This document shows, one piece after another, positions 31,661-40,158 of a stretch of DNA of 64,000 bases; position 1 is the first letter of the stretch; each line of letters begins with the position of its first letter. The notes below the pieces were generated by a model. It was not told where the DNA came from. It was given only the letters and a program-made list of their open reading frames with translations, and did not search any database. The translations under genes were made by a program, and so were the position numbers. The DNA is from Clostridia bacterium (lineage in GTDB: Bacteria > Bacillota > Clostridia > Oscillospirales > Acutalibacteraceae): contig JAFUPA010000065.1 in the NCBI GenBank assembly GCA_017481575.1, forward strand, positions 1 to 64,000, written 5' to 3'.

Positions 31661-33041
31661 ATCCCGTTATAAGTCCGTTGTTAATAAACACGGTTGCGAT
31701 TGCAAAATAAATTAAAAGTGTTAATGCGTCAACGATTGTTGTAATCATCGGGCCTGCCATAAGTGCAGGGTCAAGGCGAAGAAGCTTTGCAAGCATCGGC
31801 AACATACAGCCCATTGCTTTTGCCACGATTACGGCACAAACCATTGCAAGGCACACAACAATGAAGGTATTGCTTTCAACCGCACTGCCTGTGATAATTT
31901 TCACCAGCCACATTCTGCCGTAGTTTGCAACAGCAAGAACAACACCGCAAAGCAGAGCAACACGGATTTCTTTCCACAGAACACGGAAGAAGTCGTTGAG
32001 CCTGATATCTCCCAGCGCAAGACCACGGACAACAAGTGTTGAGGTCTGATTACCGCAGTTACCGCCCGTACCCATAATGAGCGGAATTGAAGCTGTCAAG
32101 CCGACAATAAGCGAGAGCTTATCCTCAAAGCCTTCGATAATCTGGGTTGTAAAGGTGGCTGTTACCATCAAAATCAAAAGCCAGACAATTCTGTTTTTAA
32201 ACATTGTGAAAACGCCTGTTTTCAGGTACTCGTCCTCTGACGGCAAAAGTGATGCCATCTTTTCAAAGTCCTCGGTGTTCTCGTCTTCAATAACGTCAAC
32301 GATGTCGTCAATTGTGATGATACCTACAAGGCGGTCTTCTTTATCCACAACGGGAATAGAGAGCAGGTCGTACTTCTTGGCGATGTTTGCGACCTCTTCC
32401 TGGTCTTCCATCGTATTAACGTAAATAAGCTGGTCGTCGTCGTACATTATGTCCTTGACGAGTGTTTCCTCGGGCGAGACGATAAGTCGTCTTAAAGGCA
32501 CCGTTCCGACGAGTTTTCGCTTGCCGTCGGTGCAATAGCAGGTATAAATTGTTTCCTTGTCAAGTGCGGTTGCACGGATTTGTGCAATCGCCTGCTTTAC
32601 CGTATAGGTTTCGGGGAAAGAAACCATTTCGATTGTCATAATGCTGCCTGCGGAATTTTCGGGATACTGCAGGAATCTGTTGATAAGGTTTCTGGTTTCG
32701 CTGTCCGCCTGTGCAAGCACACGGGTTACAACATTTGCAGGAACCTCCTCAAGGAAGTCAACCGCATCGTCAATGAACATATCTTCAACAAGGAATGCAA
32801 GCTCCTTGTTTGTAATTGCGTTAACGATATTTGTTTTGATTTCGTTGTCAAGATAAGAAAAAACATCAGCCGAAGACTGCTTTGGCAACAAACGGAACAG
32901 GCGAACCTGTTGCTCCTCGGACTCAACCTCTTCCATCATGGAAGCGATGTCAACGACATTCATTTCGCCAAGCATCTCTTTGATTGCCGAGAATTTGTTG
33001 TTAGCAAGCATCTTGCTGATGATTTCAACCATTGTTTCCAT
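31659..33041 (-). CDS. mgtE: Magnesium transporter MgtE
   Basis: 460 residues with the standard MgtE layout. A helical N domain (to ~130) and two CBS domains (~135-250, with SIPVVDKEDRLVGIITIDD, key part GIITIDDIVDV) precede five membrane helices (~285-460). GTGGNCGNQTSTLVVRGLALG contributes to the ion pore (key part GNCGNQTST), and DPALMAGPMITTIVD lies near the end. It mediates Mg2+ uptake gated by cytosolic Mg2+. A reading to 33116 is possible, but AAGGGTG precedes ATG 33041 and the extra residues are not typical. It has its own promoter and a ~200-nt leader. Confidence 0.95.
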   Translation of the reverse strand: METMVEIISKMLANNKFSAIKEMLGEMNVVDIASMMEEVESEEQQVRLFRLLPKQSSADVFSYLDNEIKTNIVNAITNKELAFLVEDMFIDDAVDFLEEVPANVVTRVLAQADSETRNLINRFLQYPENSAGSIMTIEMVSFPETYTVKQAIAQIRATALDKETIYTCYCTDGKRKLVGTVPLRRLIVSPEETLVKDIMYDDDQLIYVNTMEDQEEVANIAKKYDLLSIPVVDKEDRLVGIITIDDIVDVIEDENTEDFEKMASLLPSEDEYLKTGVFTMFKNRIVWLLILMVTATFTTQIIEGFEDKLSLIVGLTASIPLIMGTGGNCGNQTSTLVVRGLALGDIRLNDFFRVLWKEIRVALLCGVVLAVANYGRMWLVKIITGSAVESNTFIVVCLAMVCAVIVAKAMGCMLPMLAKLLRLDPALMAGPMITTIVDALTLLIYFAIATVFINNGLITG

Positions 33042-33093
33042 TTGAACACACCCTTTTGTAGTGACAAAACTACCGCCCGCAGGTGTGCAAGGC

Positions 33094-33198
33094 TTATTTC
33101 GCAAAGTCAGACGCACCTACGGCGATACATTCGCCACTTATTTTGTTTTGAGTTAAATAAGTAATGAATCGTTGCCCGTAACTACCGTCGCTACTCAC
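33094..33198 (-). CDS. Possible 34-codon upstream ORF in the mgtE leader
   Basis: Within the mgtE leader, GAGGTGA (33212-33206) lies 7 nt before GTG 33198, which opens 34 codons (MSSDGSYGQRFITYLTQ...) ending at TAA 33094, 52 nt before the mgtE ATG. Spacing and ribosome site are as good as for the main genes here. The 3' half overlaps sequence resembling a dispersed repeat (GTAGGTGCGTCT also occurs, 11 of 12, at the window's right end), so it may be fortuitous. Confidence 0.4.
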   Translation of the reverse strand: MSSDGSYGQRFITYLTQNKISGECIAVGASDFAK

Positions 33199-33245
33199 GA
33201 AAAATTCACCTCATAAATAAATTATTTGCACTCACGTACCCTTTT

Positions 33246-33274
33246 ATTTTAAACCCATAAAAAAGCGTTGTCAA
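33246..33274 (-). promoter_or_regulatory. Promoter of mgtE
   Basis: TTGACA (33269-33274) and TAAAAT (33246-33251) on the minus strand, 17-bp spacer; predicted start near 33239, giving a ~198-nt leader that shows no M-box signature. Confidence 0.75.
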
Positions 33275-33284
33275 GCCTATATAA

Positions 33285-33314
33285 AGAAAAAACGCACTCA
33301 AACGAGTGCGTTTT
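33285..33314 (-). terminator. Terminator of the membrane-anchored surface protein gene
   Basis: CGCACTC (33293-33299) pairs with GAGTGCG (33304-33310), extended by flanking A/T pairs; T-rich on the minus side. Confidence 0.8.
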
Positions 33315-33326
33315 GTAATTTCATTT

Positions 33327-34295
33327 TTAGAATGACATTGTATTCTTACAAGTCCACTTACCGCTGATTGATGCAACCTTGATTGTAACACCAAGCGCCT
33401 TTGCCTGTGCATTTGCAACTGTAAGAGGCATTTCAACGAGTGTGTTTGTAACTCTGCCCTGTGAGTCGATTGTTGCAGTGATAGTTGTGCCGGGGTAATT
33501 GAAGGTACAACTCTGAATATTAACTGCCGCACCAAAGTCAATTGCATTGATATCGAGCGGCCAAGCGCAGGATGCATTGTACTTCGCTGTACCTGTGTGT
33601 GAGCAGGACTCCGCATTAAGAGTATACTTAATCTGATAGCCGTTACCACTCTTTGAAACTGTAATACTCTTAACTGCCGCATCGTAAAGGTTTGCAGGAA
33701 GAACAAACTGTGTAATCGGTGTTCCGTCAGAGGTCTTGCCGTTTGTATATGTCTTCGTCTGAAGCTTATCGTTCTTCTCTGTGTTATTTGAGATAATGTT
33801 CTGTGCAAATTCGTCAACATCAAGATTGAGTGAACCGATATCAATACCGGAAACAGCAACATCAACGTGCTCTGTCTTTGTAGCGTTTACCTTCGGCTGT
33901 GAATACGACTTGTTAAGGCACTTGTTATAGTAAGCAATAAGCTGTGATTTTGAGTATGTGAGCGGGTTTTCTGCATTGTTCTGCACGGGAGTCTGTGCGC
34001 TGCCCTGCTGCCCTGCTGTGGGCTGGTTAGTGTCGCCGCCAACTACACCCGAGGGATTCTGTGTGTCTCCGCCGTTCACACCCTGCTGTGTATCAACAAC
34101 ACCGTTCGGGTTAACCGTACCCTGTGAGCCGCCGCCCGACAAACCGCCGTTCTGCACGGTGTTGTTACTGTCCTTTACGATGGGCATAACATTGCTTGTA
34201 ACCTTGTCGATAGATACATTTATTGTCAAACAAACAATCATTACCGCTAAAAGCGAGGATACAACGATTGTGAAAATTTTCCAAGATTTATTCAT
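33327..34295 (-). CDS. Membrane-anchored surface protein with Gly/Asn/Gln-rich linker
   Basis: 322 residues: one N-terminal membrane helix (IFTIVVSSLLAVMIVCLTI), then a ~65-residue spacer rich in Gly, Asn, Gln, Thr and Val (repeats of the GGDTQNPSG / GVVGGDTNQP kind). A beta-rich C-terminal domain of ~200 residues follows. The function is unknown. The domain shares layout with the lipoprotein encoded next door (a residue pattern of ATI..........T.LEVS/LVEM), so the two may be paralogs. AAGGAGAAA precedes ATG 34295; an extended -10 (TGATACAAT) lies upstream. Confidence 0.75.
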   Translation of the reverse strand: MNKSWKIFTIVVSSLLAVMIVCLTINVSIDKVTSNVMPIVKDSNNTVQNGGLSGGGSQGTVNPNGVVDTQQGVNGGDTQNPSGVVGGDTNQPTAGQQGSAQTPVQNNAENPLTYSKSQLIAYYNKCLNKSYSQPKVNATKTEHVDVAVSGIDIGSLNLDVDEFAQNIISNNTEKNDKLQTKTYTNGKTSDGTPITQFVLPANLYDAAVKSITVSKSGNGYQIKYTLNAESCSHTGTAKYNASCAWPLDINAIDFGAAVNIQSCTFNYPGTTITATIDSQGRVTNTLVEMPLTVANAQAKALGVTIKVASISGKWTCKNTMSF

Positions 34296-34372
34296 GATTT
34301 TTCTCCTTAAATATATTAGAAACTATTGTATCACAACTTCTGTATGAATTCCATAGATTTTAAAAATATTTT

Positions 34373-35152
34373 TTAAACTCCGATTTTGGAATAAGTTACC
34401 GTTGTTTGTGATGTGCCTGTTACAGACGAACCTTCAAGCTTTACAAGTGTTACACCCGAAAGATTGAAGCGCTGTGTGTAAGAAACCTCAAGGGATGTAA
34501 GGCTTGAATCCTTTGCGTTAATTGTTGCCTTGACCTTGATGTCCGAAGCGGTTACGCTCACAGAGCTTGCAGAGGAATTGAAATCTGTAAGTGCTTTGTT
34601 TACATCCTCGACAGAGAGGTAATCGTTAGTCAGTTTACAAAGCTGACCCGACTCTTCGCCAGGACTGCTTTCACTCGGGAACTGTGCGGTGATTACAATT
34701 GAATTGTCAACCTGCTGTGCAGTAATTGAAGACATATCGTTAACAGTATATCCGCTCTGCGGGAAATTGGCGGCAAAGGAGTCACGGGATGTGTTGTAAT
34801 TGTAATCAATCGTTACATCCTTTTTGCCGAAAATAGACCTGAAAGCATCGGCGGCATTTGATGCTGTCGAAAGTGTACCGACATTTAATGAATTCACGTT
34901 GCACACTGTATGCTTTGTGTAGCGGTAGCAATAAAGCTCAACATACTCGATTGCCGCATTGAGCATTTCGGAAAGCTCATTAGCATCGGTAGGAACTTCG
35001 ACAATCTCAACGGGTGCGAGTGTTGTGCTTTTATCAGTCTGCGGTTCGGTGCTGTCGGGGTTGTCCGGAGTGTCGGGATTGCACGACACAAGAGAGAAAA
35101 CCGTGGACAGAACCAGAAGAAGCGATATGAAATTTAATATTCTTTTTTTCAT
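34373..35152 (-). CDS. Surface lipoprotein of unknown function
   Basis: 259 residues with a type II signal peptide ending in the lipobox FSLVSC, so Cys ~25 would be lipidated. An acidic Pro/Asp/Thr linker (NPDTPDNPDSTEPQ) comes next. The folded part has an Ala-rich helix (ELSEMLNAAIEYVELYCYRYT) and C-terminal strands (KVKATINAKDSSLTSLEVSY, key part VKATINAKD). No family is recognised. It lies 77 bp upstream of the related anchored protein. Start ATG 35152, with CGGTGA upstream. Confidence 0.75.
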   Translation of the reverse strand: MKKRILNFISLLLVLSTVFSLVSCNPDTPDNPDSTEPQTDKSTTLAPVEIVEVPTDANELSEMLNAAIEYVELYCYRYTKHTVCNVNSLNVGTLSTASNAADAFRSIFGKKDVTIDYNYNTSRDSFAANFPQSGYTVNDMSSITAQQVDNSIVITAQFPSESSPGEESGQLCKLTNDYLSVEDVNKALTDFNSSASSVSVTASDIKVKATINAKDSSLTSLEVSYTQRFNLSGVTLVKLEGSSVTGTSQTTVTYSKIGV

Positions 35153-35168
35153 AATATCACCGATAATA

Positions 35169-35197
35169 AGATTAACTTATAACGGCAAATTTGTCAA
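35169..35197 (-). promoter_or_regulatory. Probable promoter of the lipoprotein gene
   Basis: TTGACA (35192-35197) and TAATCT (35169-35174) on the minus strand, 17-bp spacer. The -35 overlaps the stop codon of the upstream germination gene. Confidence 0.55.
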
Positions 35198-36618
35198 GTG
35201 TTGTCCTTGCTTATGGGGTGACGTATGAGAAGCCGTGAGAGTGTTTTTGCATTGAACGGAATTAGCGGATAGAGGTAGCCTCTGCCCGTGATTGTCTTGG
35301 TAAAAAGCATCTCGACTAAAACAATTAAAATGCCTGCAATAAATCCCCACAGATTAAAGGCGGCAGTTAAAACAAGAATGAATATCCTCGAAAGCTTGAA
35401 AGCATAGCCGAGTTCAAAGCTGGGCTGGGCAAAGTTTGCGATAGCGACAAATGCCATAAAAAGAACAACCTCGGATGAGAAAAGCTTTGCAGTAACCGCA
35501 AGGTCACCAAGGACAAGTGCGCCGATGACACTGAAGGAATTGCTCAAGGAATTCGGGGTGTTGAGTGATGCCAGCTTGAGTGTATCAATAACTACTTCTA
35601 TTATGAGAAGCTGAACGATTATCGGGATTGTATATTGTTCTTTGACGGTTATAAATCTGAGCCATTCGGGAATCCAATCGGGGTTACTTATGAGCAGATA
35701 CCACGTCGGGGAAAGAAGCAGAGCAAGCCCGAAAATCAAGGCACGGATAAATCTTAAATATGTGCCGACAAGGGGCGGAAAATAATAGTCGTTTGTGTCC
35801 TGCAAAAATTCAAAAAAGCTCGTCGGTACAATCATCGCCGCAGGAGAGTTGTCCACAAGGACAATAATGCTTCCCTCGGCGATGCAAGCCGCCGCAGAGT
35901 CGGGACGTTCGGTGTATCGCACCTTTGGGAATGGGTTAAAAATCTGCTTTTTAACAAGGCACTCAATCAGGCTTTCCTGACTCATAGTGAGTGTATTAAC
36001 ATCAATTTCGCTTATTTTTTTGCGCAGTTTTTTAACTGTTTTCATATCCGCTTTGTTTTCAAGGTAGCAGATAGCAATGTCCGTGCGTGAGCGTTTTCCC
36101 GCCTCGTGTACCTCCATAATAAGGTCACGGTCACGGATTCGGCGGCGGATGAGTGCCGTGTTTATGAGCAATGCCTCCACAAAGCCGTCGTGCGCACCAC
36201 GGAGCACCTTGTCGTTATCGGGTTCTTCAACCGAACGTCGTGGATAATTACGTGTTTTGATTAGAAAGCCTGTTTTGAAGCCGTCAACAATCATAAGAAT
36301 TGCGCCCGAATAAACAACCTTTGCAATGGTGTTCATATCGGTGCTGATGTCCATTTCGATGTAAGAAACTACACTCTGCACAAACTCTTCAGGAGAGATA
36401 CCGTCGGGTATCTGCTCGGGTGTACTCATCATAAAATTCATTACACGCTCGGAAATTTCGTTGTTAACGAAGCCGTCAATATAATATAACTTAGCTTCAC
36501 GCTTGGTAACGTGAAAGCGTGTGTTTACGACATCATAGTTTTTGCCGACCTTGAAATACTCGTCGAGCATTTTTTCATTATCATAAAAATTATCCGAAAA
36601 TAATACTTCTGCGTTCAT
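35194..36618 (-). CDS. GerA/SpoVAF-family spore germination protein
   Basis: 474 residues. A hydrophilic N-terminal half (~1-285) contains the typical GerA A-subunit run SVEEPDNDKVLRGAHDGFVEAL (key parts EPDNDKVLRG, LIRRRIRD, GSIIVLVDNSP). The C-terminal half has about five membrane helices with NTPNSLSNSFSVIGALVLGD. Such proteins sit in the spore inner membrane and act in germinant response or DPA release; the SpoVAF-like pattern fits best. The first ATG (36624) overlaps GAGGT; ATG 36618 is correctly spaced. Its ribosome site lies in the loop of a 17-bp hairpin. Confidence 0.88.
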   Translation of the reverse strand: MNAEVLFSDNFYDNEKMLDEYFKVGKNYDVVNTRFHVTKREAKLYYIDGFVNNEISERVMNFMMSTPEQIPDGISPEEFVQSVVSYIEMDISTDMNTIAKVVYSGAILMIVDGFKTGFLIKTRNYPRRSVEEPDNDKVLRGAHDGFVEALLINTALIRRRIRDRDLIMEVHEAGKRSRTDIAICYLENKADMKTVKKLRKKISEIDVNTLTMSQESLIECLVKKQIFNPFPKVRYTERPDSAAACIAEGSIIVLVDNSPAAMIVPTSFFEFLQDTNDYYFPPLVGTYLRFIRALIFGLALLLSPTWYLLISNPDWIPEWLRFITVKEQYTIPIIVQLLIIEVVIDTLKLASLNTPNSLSNSFSVIGALVLGDLAVTAKLFSSEVVLFMAFVAIANFAQPSFELGYAFKLSRIFILVLTAAFNLWGFIAGILIVLVEMLFTKTITGRGYLYPLIPFNAKTLSRLLIRHPISKDNT

Positions 36619-36653
36619 CAGCATACCTCACTTTTAAAGTATTATTTTCGGAT
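36592..36653 (-). promoter_or_regulatory. Perfect 17-bp hairpin enclosing the ribosome site of the germination gene
   Basis: 36637-36653 and 36592-36608 are exact reverse complements. The 28-nt loop holds the GAGGT ribosome site and the ATG at 36618, and the 3' arm covers the first codons. In mRNA this could gate translation. Confidence 0.65.
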
Positions 36654-36668
36654 TTTTGAAAATTATTC

Positions 36669-38015
36669 CTATCTGTATCTTTGGTAAAGGTCAATTATTG
36701 CGTTCCATGTAATCGGCCCGACCTGACCCGTAGGTTCAAGTCCGTTAAGACGTTGGACTGCCTCAACCGCCGCTCTGGTGCGTGGACCGTAATCGCCGTC
36801 AACGGTGACAAGCGGAACAGAGTTGTTGTTTTGAGCAATTACACGCAAAAATGTCTGCAGCTGCCGCACAACATTGCCTGTGGCTCCCGTGGTGATGAAA
36901 TAGCCGGGATAAATAAGGTTTGAGTAACTTTTATACTCGGGCGGTAACGTGTCTATAATGCCCTCGTAAGCGTTTTGCAGAGCATTCCACGTATTTCTGC
37001 CGACAATTCCGTCAACGGGCAAGCCGTAAAGATTCTGGAAAGTGAGAACTGCATCGTAGGTCTCCTGACCGAAAATTCCGTCAACGTTAATCACGGGCAA
37101 ATTCGGATTAAAAAAGCCGAGAAATGCAAGATAATACTGCAATGTGCGAACCGGAACGCCGCTGTCCCCTCTTCGCAGGACACGGGAAAACTGACGTTCA
37201 ACATCGCTTAAGGAAAGACCCTCGGAATAAAGCTCCGACAGACCTTTGACTCCGTTGAAAATATATTTTATCTTGTACCAGGTATCCTTGCCGACGATGC
37301 CGTCCTGCGCAAGATTAAAAATGCTTTGGAAACGTCTTACCGCCGCAAGAGTATCTTCTTCAAAAATACCGTTCGGGTTGGAAATTCTCGGAATTGACGG
37401 ATAGTTGATAGCTATGCGGTTAAGCTGACGCTGAATGTCGCTTACATCTTCGCCTACACTTCCTAGCCGCAAGGGAATTCCCGGATAAGACGGGACATTA
37501 GCCGAAATGGGGGCATTTCGTACAAGGTTGATGTCGTTACCGTAAAAGTCCTGCAAAATTGCATAAGGTGTCAAGCCACGCTCGGCAAGCGGGACTGTAC
37601 CCCATTGTGAAAGTCCCGGACAGTCAAAGCCTGCACAATATTGTGCGAAAAAGGGCTGTACCTGCCCCTGTTTGACGATATAGTCGTTAAAAATCTCGTC
37701 CACAATTCGGCTGATGTTTTCAAAAATATCTCTGTCCTTGACAAAAGCCTGGTCAAACTGTGTTGAGTTTGTTATATCAAAATTATATCCACGTGAGCGG
37801 TAGTATTCAGTAAAAACCCTGTTTAAAGCATAGCTTATCTGTGCATATATGTTGGCTCTAATTGCATTTTCAGGCCAGGTGGGATAAATCTCACTCGAAG
37901 CCACGTTTTTGATGTAATCAGGAAACGAAACCCTTATATTTTCGGCATTTGAATCGGGTCTGCCGAGGTGAACGGTGATGAATTCGGGAATGGTTGGTGT
38001 ATCTGCAACAGCCAT
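36669..38015 (-). CDS. Peptidoglycan-binding protein with SpoIID-like N-terminus and three PG-binding domains
   Basis: 448 residues. The N-terminal ~130 residues (FPDYIKNVASSEIYPTWPE, AQISYALNRVFTEYY, TNSTQFDQAF) resemble the SpoIID/LytB stage II sporulation domain. Three PG_binding_1 repeats follow, each beginning LRxG and ending in DGIVGxxTW or TGQVGPITW (about residues 180-255, 285-350 and 375-445). It probably acts on or binds spore cortex or wall. No signal peptide is visible. The ATG overlaps the previous stop (TAATG), and GGAGGTGA gives a good ribosome site. Confidence 0.82.
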   Translation of the reverse strand: MAVADTPTIPEFITVHLGRPDSNAENIRVSFPDYIKNVASSEIYPTWPENAIRANIYAQISYALNRVFTEYYRSRGYNFDITNSTQFDQAFVKDRDIFENISRIVDEIFNDYIVKQGQVQPFFAQYCAGFDCPGLSQWGTVPLAERGLTPYAILQDFYGNDINLVRNAPISANVPSYPGIPLRLGSVGEDVSDIQRQLNRIAINYPSIPRISNPNGIFEEDTLAAVRRFQSIFNLAQDGIVGKDTWYKIKYIFNGVKGLSELYSEGLSLSDVERQFSRVLRRGDSGVPVRTLQYYLAFLGFFNPNLPVINVDGIFGQETYDAVLTFQNLYGLPVDGIVGRNTWNALQNAYEGIIDTLPPEYKSYSNLIYPGYFITTGATGNVVRQLQTFLRVIAQNNNSVPLVTVDGDYGPRTRAAVEAVQRLNGLEPTGQVGPITWNAIIDLYQRYR

Positions 38016-38641
38016 TATCTTTCACCTCCGAAAAGGGTCATTGTCTCAAACGGAACAACGGTCTGATTTGGTGTGCCACCGCTTCTGCTCAACGGGACAA
38101 GCTCAACAGGTTGAATGGACTTGACGGAATCAAAAACAGGTATACCTGTAAAAACAGCGGGTGAAAAATCCTGACGGTTTACACGCAAGCCGTAAACTGC
38201 AAAGGGCTCAACTGTGCTGTTCTCGTCAAACGAAAGTGAACTGTTGGGAGCCGGCAGGCTGATATCGTCCACCACTCCGTCAACATCGGTAACTCCGCTG
38301 AAAACCTCCCTCTCTCCGTTCGCCAGCGGAACAAAAACACGCACGGAAGCGTTACTGACGGGAAAGGTACGGTCTGCGGAAAAAACCTGCACCCGCAGAA
38401 GCCCTCGGGACTGATTATTGTTAAGGAACTCCTCGTAATTTGCAAAAGGAACCCGTGTCGTAATGACAGCCTGCGGCTCTTCGGGAACAGTCTGTTCCGT
38501 TTGTTGAGGCTCGGGCTGTGCCATAACAGCACTCGTTTCCCTGTACTGCGTGTCTTGAGAAACATTATGTACAAGGCTTTGCTTTGAAAATTCCAAAAGT
38601 TCTCTGCGATATTTTTCTATCATATCTTCAAAATTGTGCAT
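38015..38641 (-). CDS. Unknown protein with transthyretin-like domain, first gene of the spore operon
   Basis: 208 residues. A charged helical start (MHNFEDMIEKYRRELLEFSK) and a Gln/Glu/Pro-rich linker lead to a beta-sandwich region (GLLRVQVFSADRTFPVSNASVRVFVP, key part VSNASVRVFVP, then GVTDVDGVVDDISLP). That pattern is typical of carboxypeptidase-regulatory-like or transthyretin-like folds. No secretion signal. It is probably a spore-associated structural protein, judging by its coupled neighbours. Its ribosome site is the 3' arm of a terminator-like hairpin. Confidence 0.7.
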   Translation of the reverse strand: MHNFEDMIEKYRRELLEFSKQSLVHNVSQDTQYRETSAVMAQPEPQQTEQTVPEEPQAVITTRVPFANYEEFLNNNQSRGLLRVQVFSADRTFPVSNASVRVFVPLANGEREVFSGVTDVDGVVDDISLPAPNSSLSFDENSTVEPFAVYGLRVNRQDFSPAVFTGIPVFDSVKSIQPVELVPLSRSGGTPNQTVVPFETMTLFGGER

Positions 38642-38648
38642 TTAAAAA

Positions 38649-38679
38649 CCTCCTTCGCTTACATACTATGCGAAGGAGG
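38649..38679 (-). terminator. Hairpin acting as possible terminator and carrying the next gene's ribosome site
   Basis: CCTCCTTCGC and GCGAAGGAGG (38670-38679 and 38649-38658) form a 10-bp stem, followed on the minus strand by TTTTT and then ATG 38641. AAGGAGG in the 3' arm is the only Shine-Dalgarno sequence of that gene, so the same structure could end the polysaccharide operon and mask the ribosome site. Confidence 0.7.
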
Positions 38680-38688
38680 CTGTAACTG

Positions 38689-40158
38689 TTATTTTTTATT
38701 TGTCTGGTTAGCACCGTAGCCATAGCCGTAGCTACCGTAACTGCCGTATCGTCCGTACCTGCCATACTTGCCGTATTTGCCGTACTTTGAACCGTATCTG
38801 CCGGTTTTGATTGTTGCTTCTTCGTCGCCGTTGAAGATACAACCGACAATTTCTGCACCATTTGAGTCGATGTCTTCAACAGACATACGAATTCTTGCAA
38901 AAGGTGCTGTATCCGAACGGACAACAATGATAGCTGCATCGGCAAAGCCTGAAATGATAGATGCGTCTGTAACGATGCTTGCAGGAGCTGTATCAATGAT
39001 GATGTAATCGAACTCCTCACGGATGCCGTGGATAATTTCTTCTGTGCTCTTCATTGAAAGAAGCTCTGACGGGTTGGAAACGGGTCTTCGGTCAGCAAGA
39101 ACGTAGAGATTAAATGTCTTTATGAGCTTGATTGCATCGGTAATGGATGCTTCCTCTTTAATAACATTTGCAAGACCGTAGCCTGTGTCGGGAAGAGAGA
39201 GGATTTTTGAAATCGAGGGATTTCTTAAGTCAGCATCGATAAGGAGAACTGACTTGCCGTTTTCTGCAAGAGAAAGTGCGATATTGGCAGAAACAGTTGT
39301 TTTACCCTCGTTTTCGCAGGCACTTGTAACAAGATAAACCTTGTTACCTGTCTTTGCAGAGTTGCTTTCAATCTTTGTACGGATAGCCTTGTAGGTTTCA
39401 ATGAAAGAGAAGCCTGTTTTTCTGTCCGCAATAAGAAGTCCTTTTGTTGTTTTATTTTTGTTGGTAACAAACTGAACAGAGCCGAGAACGGGAATGTGAA
39501 GCTTTTCGCTGAGCTCGTCTGCACTCTTGACTGTATCTTTAATTATAAAGATGATGAGAACGAATACACAGTAAACAAGCACGCCGAAAACTGCGCTGAT
39601 TGTTGCGATGACAAGAGGTGAACGGTCAACCTCTGCTGCTGTTGCCTTAACCGGAGTTTCACAGACATTGAGCTGTGCGTTGGGGTAAATTTCCTCAACA
39701 ACATCGGCATAAACATCAACAACAGCCTTTGCAATGTTGTAGGAAGTGTCGGGACTCTCTGTCTTTACACGAAGCTCGATTGCGTTGGTTGATGCAACGG
39801 TTTCAACAGTGATGCTTCTGTCGATAAGCTCGTAAGAAAGATTTCCCGGACAAGCCTCACGGACTGCCTCCTTAAGCACACGACCGGAGAGAATGTATTT
39901 GAAAGTGTTGGTAATGTTAATCTGTGCGGAAACAGCAGAGTTTTCAACTGCCTCGTTTTCAGAAAGTGTGTTGACGATGAAAGAAATATCTGAAGTGTAG
40001 GTTTCTTTACTTGTAATCTTTCCGACAACACCGCCGAGGAGACCGCAGATGATGGCAATTGCAACAATTATCCACATCTTTTTGGAAAGCTCAAGCAAAT
40101 AACCGATGATATTTAGTTCAAATCCCTTTTGTTTTGTTGAACTGTCGTAGTTATTCAA
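38689..40158 (-). CDS. Wzz/BY-kinase fusion, polysaccharide chain-length regulator and tyrosine autokinase
   Basis: 489 residues. Two membrane helices (MWIIVAIAIICGLLGGVVG near 30 and VIATISAVFGVLVYCVFVLI near 190) flank a Wzz-type exterior domain. The cytoplasmic kinase follows with Walker A ENEGKTTVS, Walker A' LLIDADLRNPS and Walker B YIIIDTAP. The tail is almost only Gly, Tyr, Lys, Arg and Ser in YGxYG/YGK repeats, probably the autophosphorylated Tyr cluster. It controls export and length of an exopolysaccharide. TTG 40158 is preceded by GGAGG and overlaps the upstream stop. Confidence 0.9.
   Translation of the reverse strand: MNNYDSSTKQKGFELNIIGYLLELSKKMWIIVAIAIICGLLGGVVGKITSKETYTSDISFIVNTLSENEAVENSAVSAQINITNTFKYILSGRVLKEAVREACPGNLSYELIDRSITVETVASTNAIELRVKTESPDTSYNIAKAVVDVYADVVEEIYPNAQLNVCETPVKATAAEVDRSPLVIATISAVFGVLVYCVFVLIIFIIKDTVKSADELSEKLHIPVLGSVQFVTNKNKTTKGLLIADRKTGFSFIETYKAIRTKIESNSAKTGNKVYLVTSACENEGKTTVSANIALSLAENGKSVLLIDADLRNPSISKILSLPDTGYGLANVIKEEASITDAIKLIKTFNLYVLADRRPVSNPSELLSMKSTEEIIHGIREEFDYIIIDTAPASIVTDASIISGFADAAIIVVRSDTAPFARIRMSVEDIDSNGAEIVGCIFNGDEEATIKTGRYGSKYGKYGKYGRYGRYGSYGSYGYGYGANQTNKK

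Noticed and set aside
33042..33240. M-box (ykoK) magnesium riboswitch before mgtE
   Set aside because: The conserved M-box core segments I know are not present in the leader; a covariance-model search would settle it.
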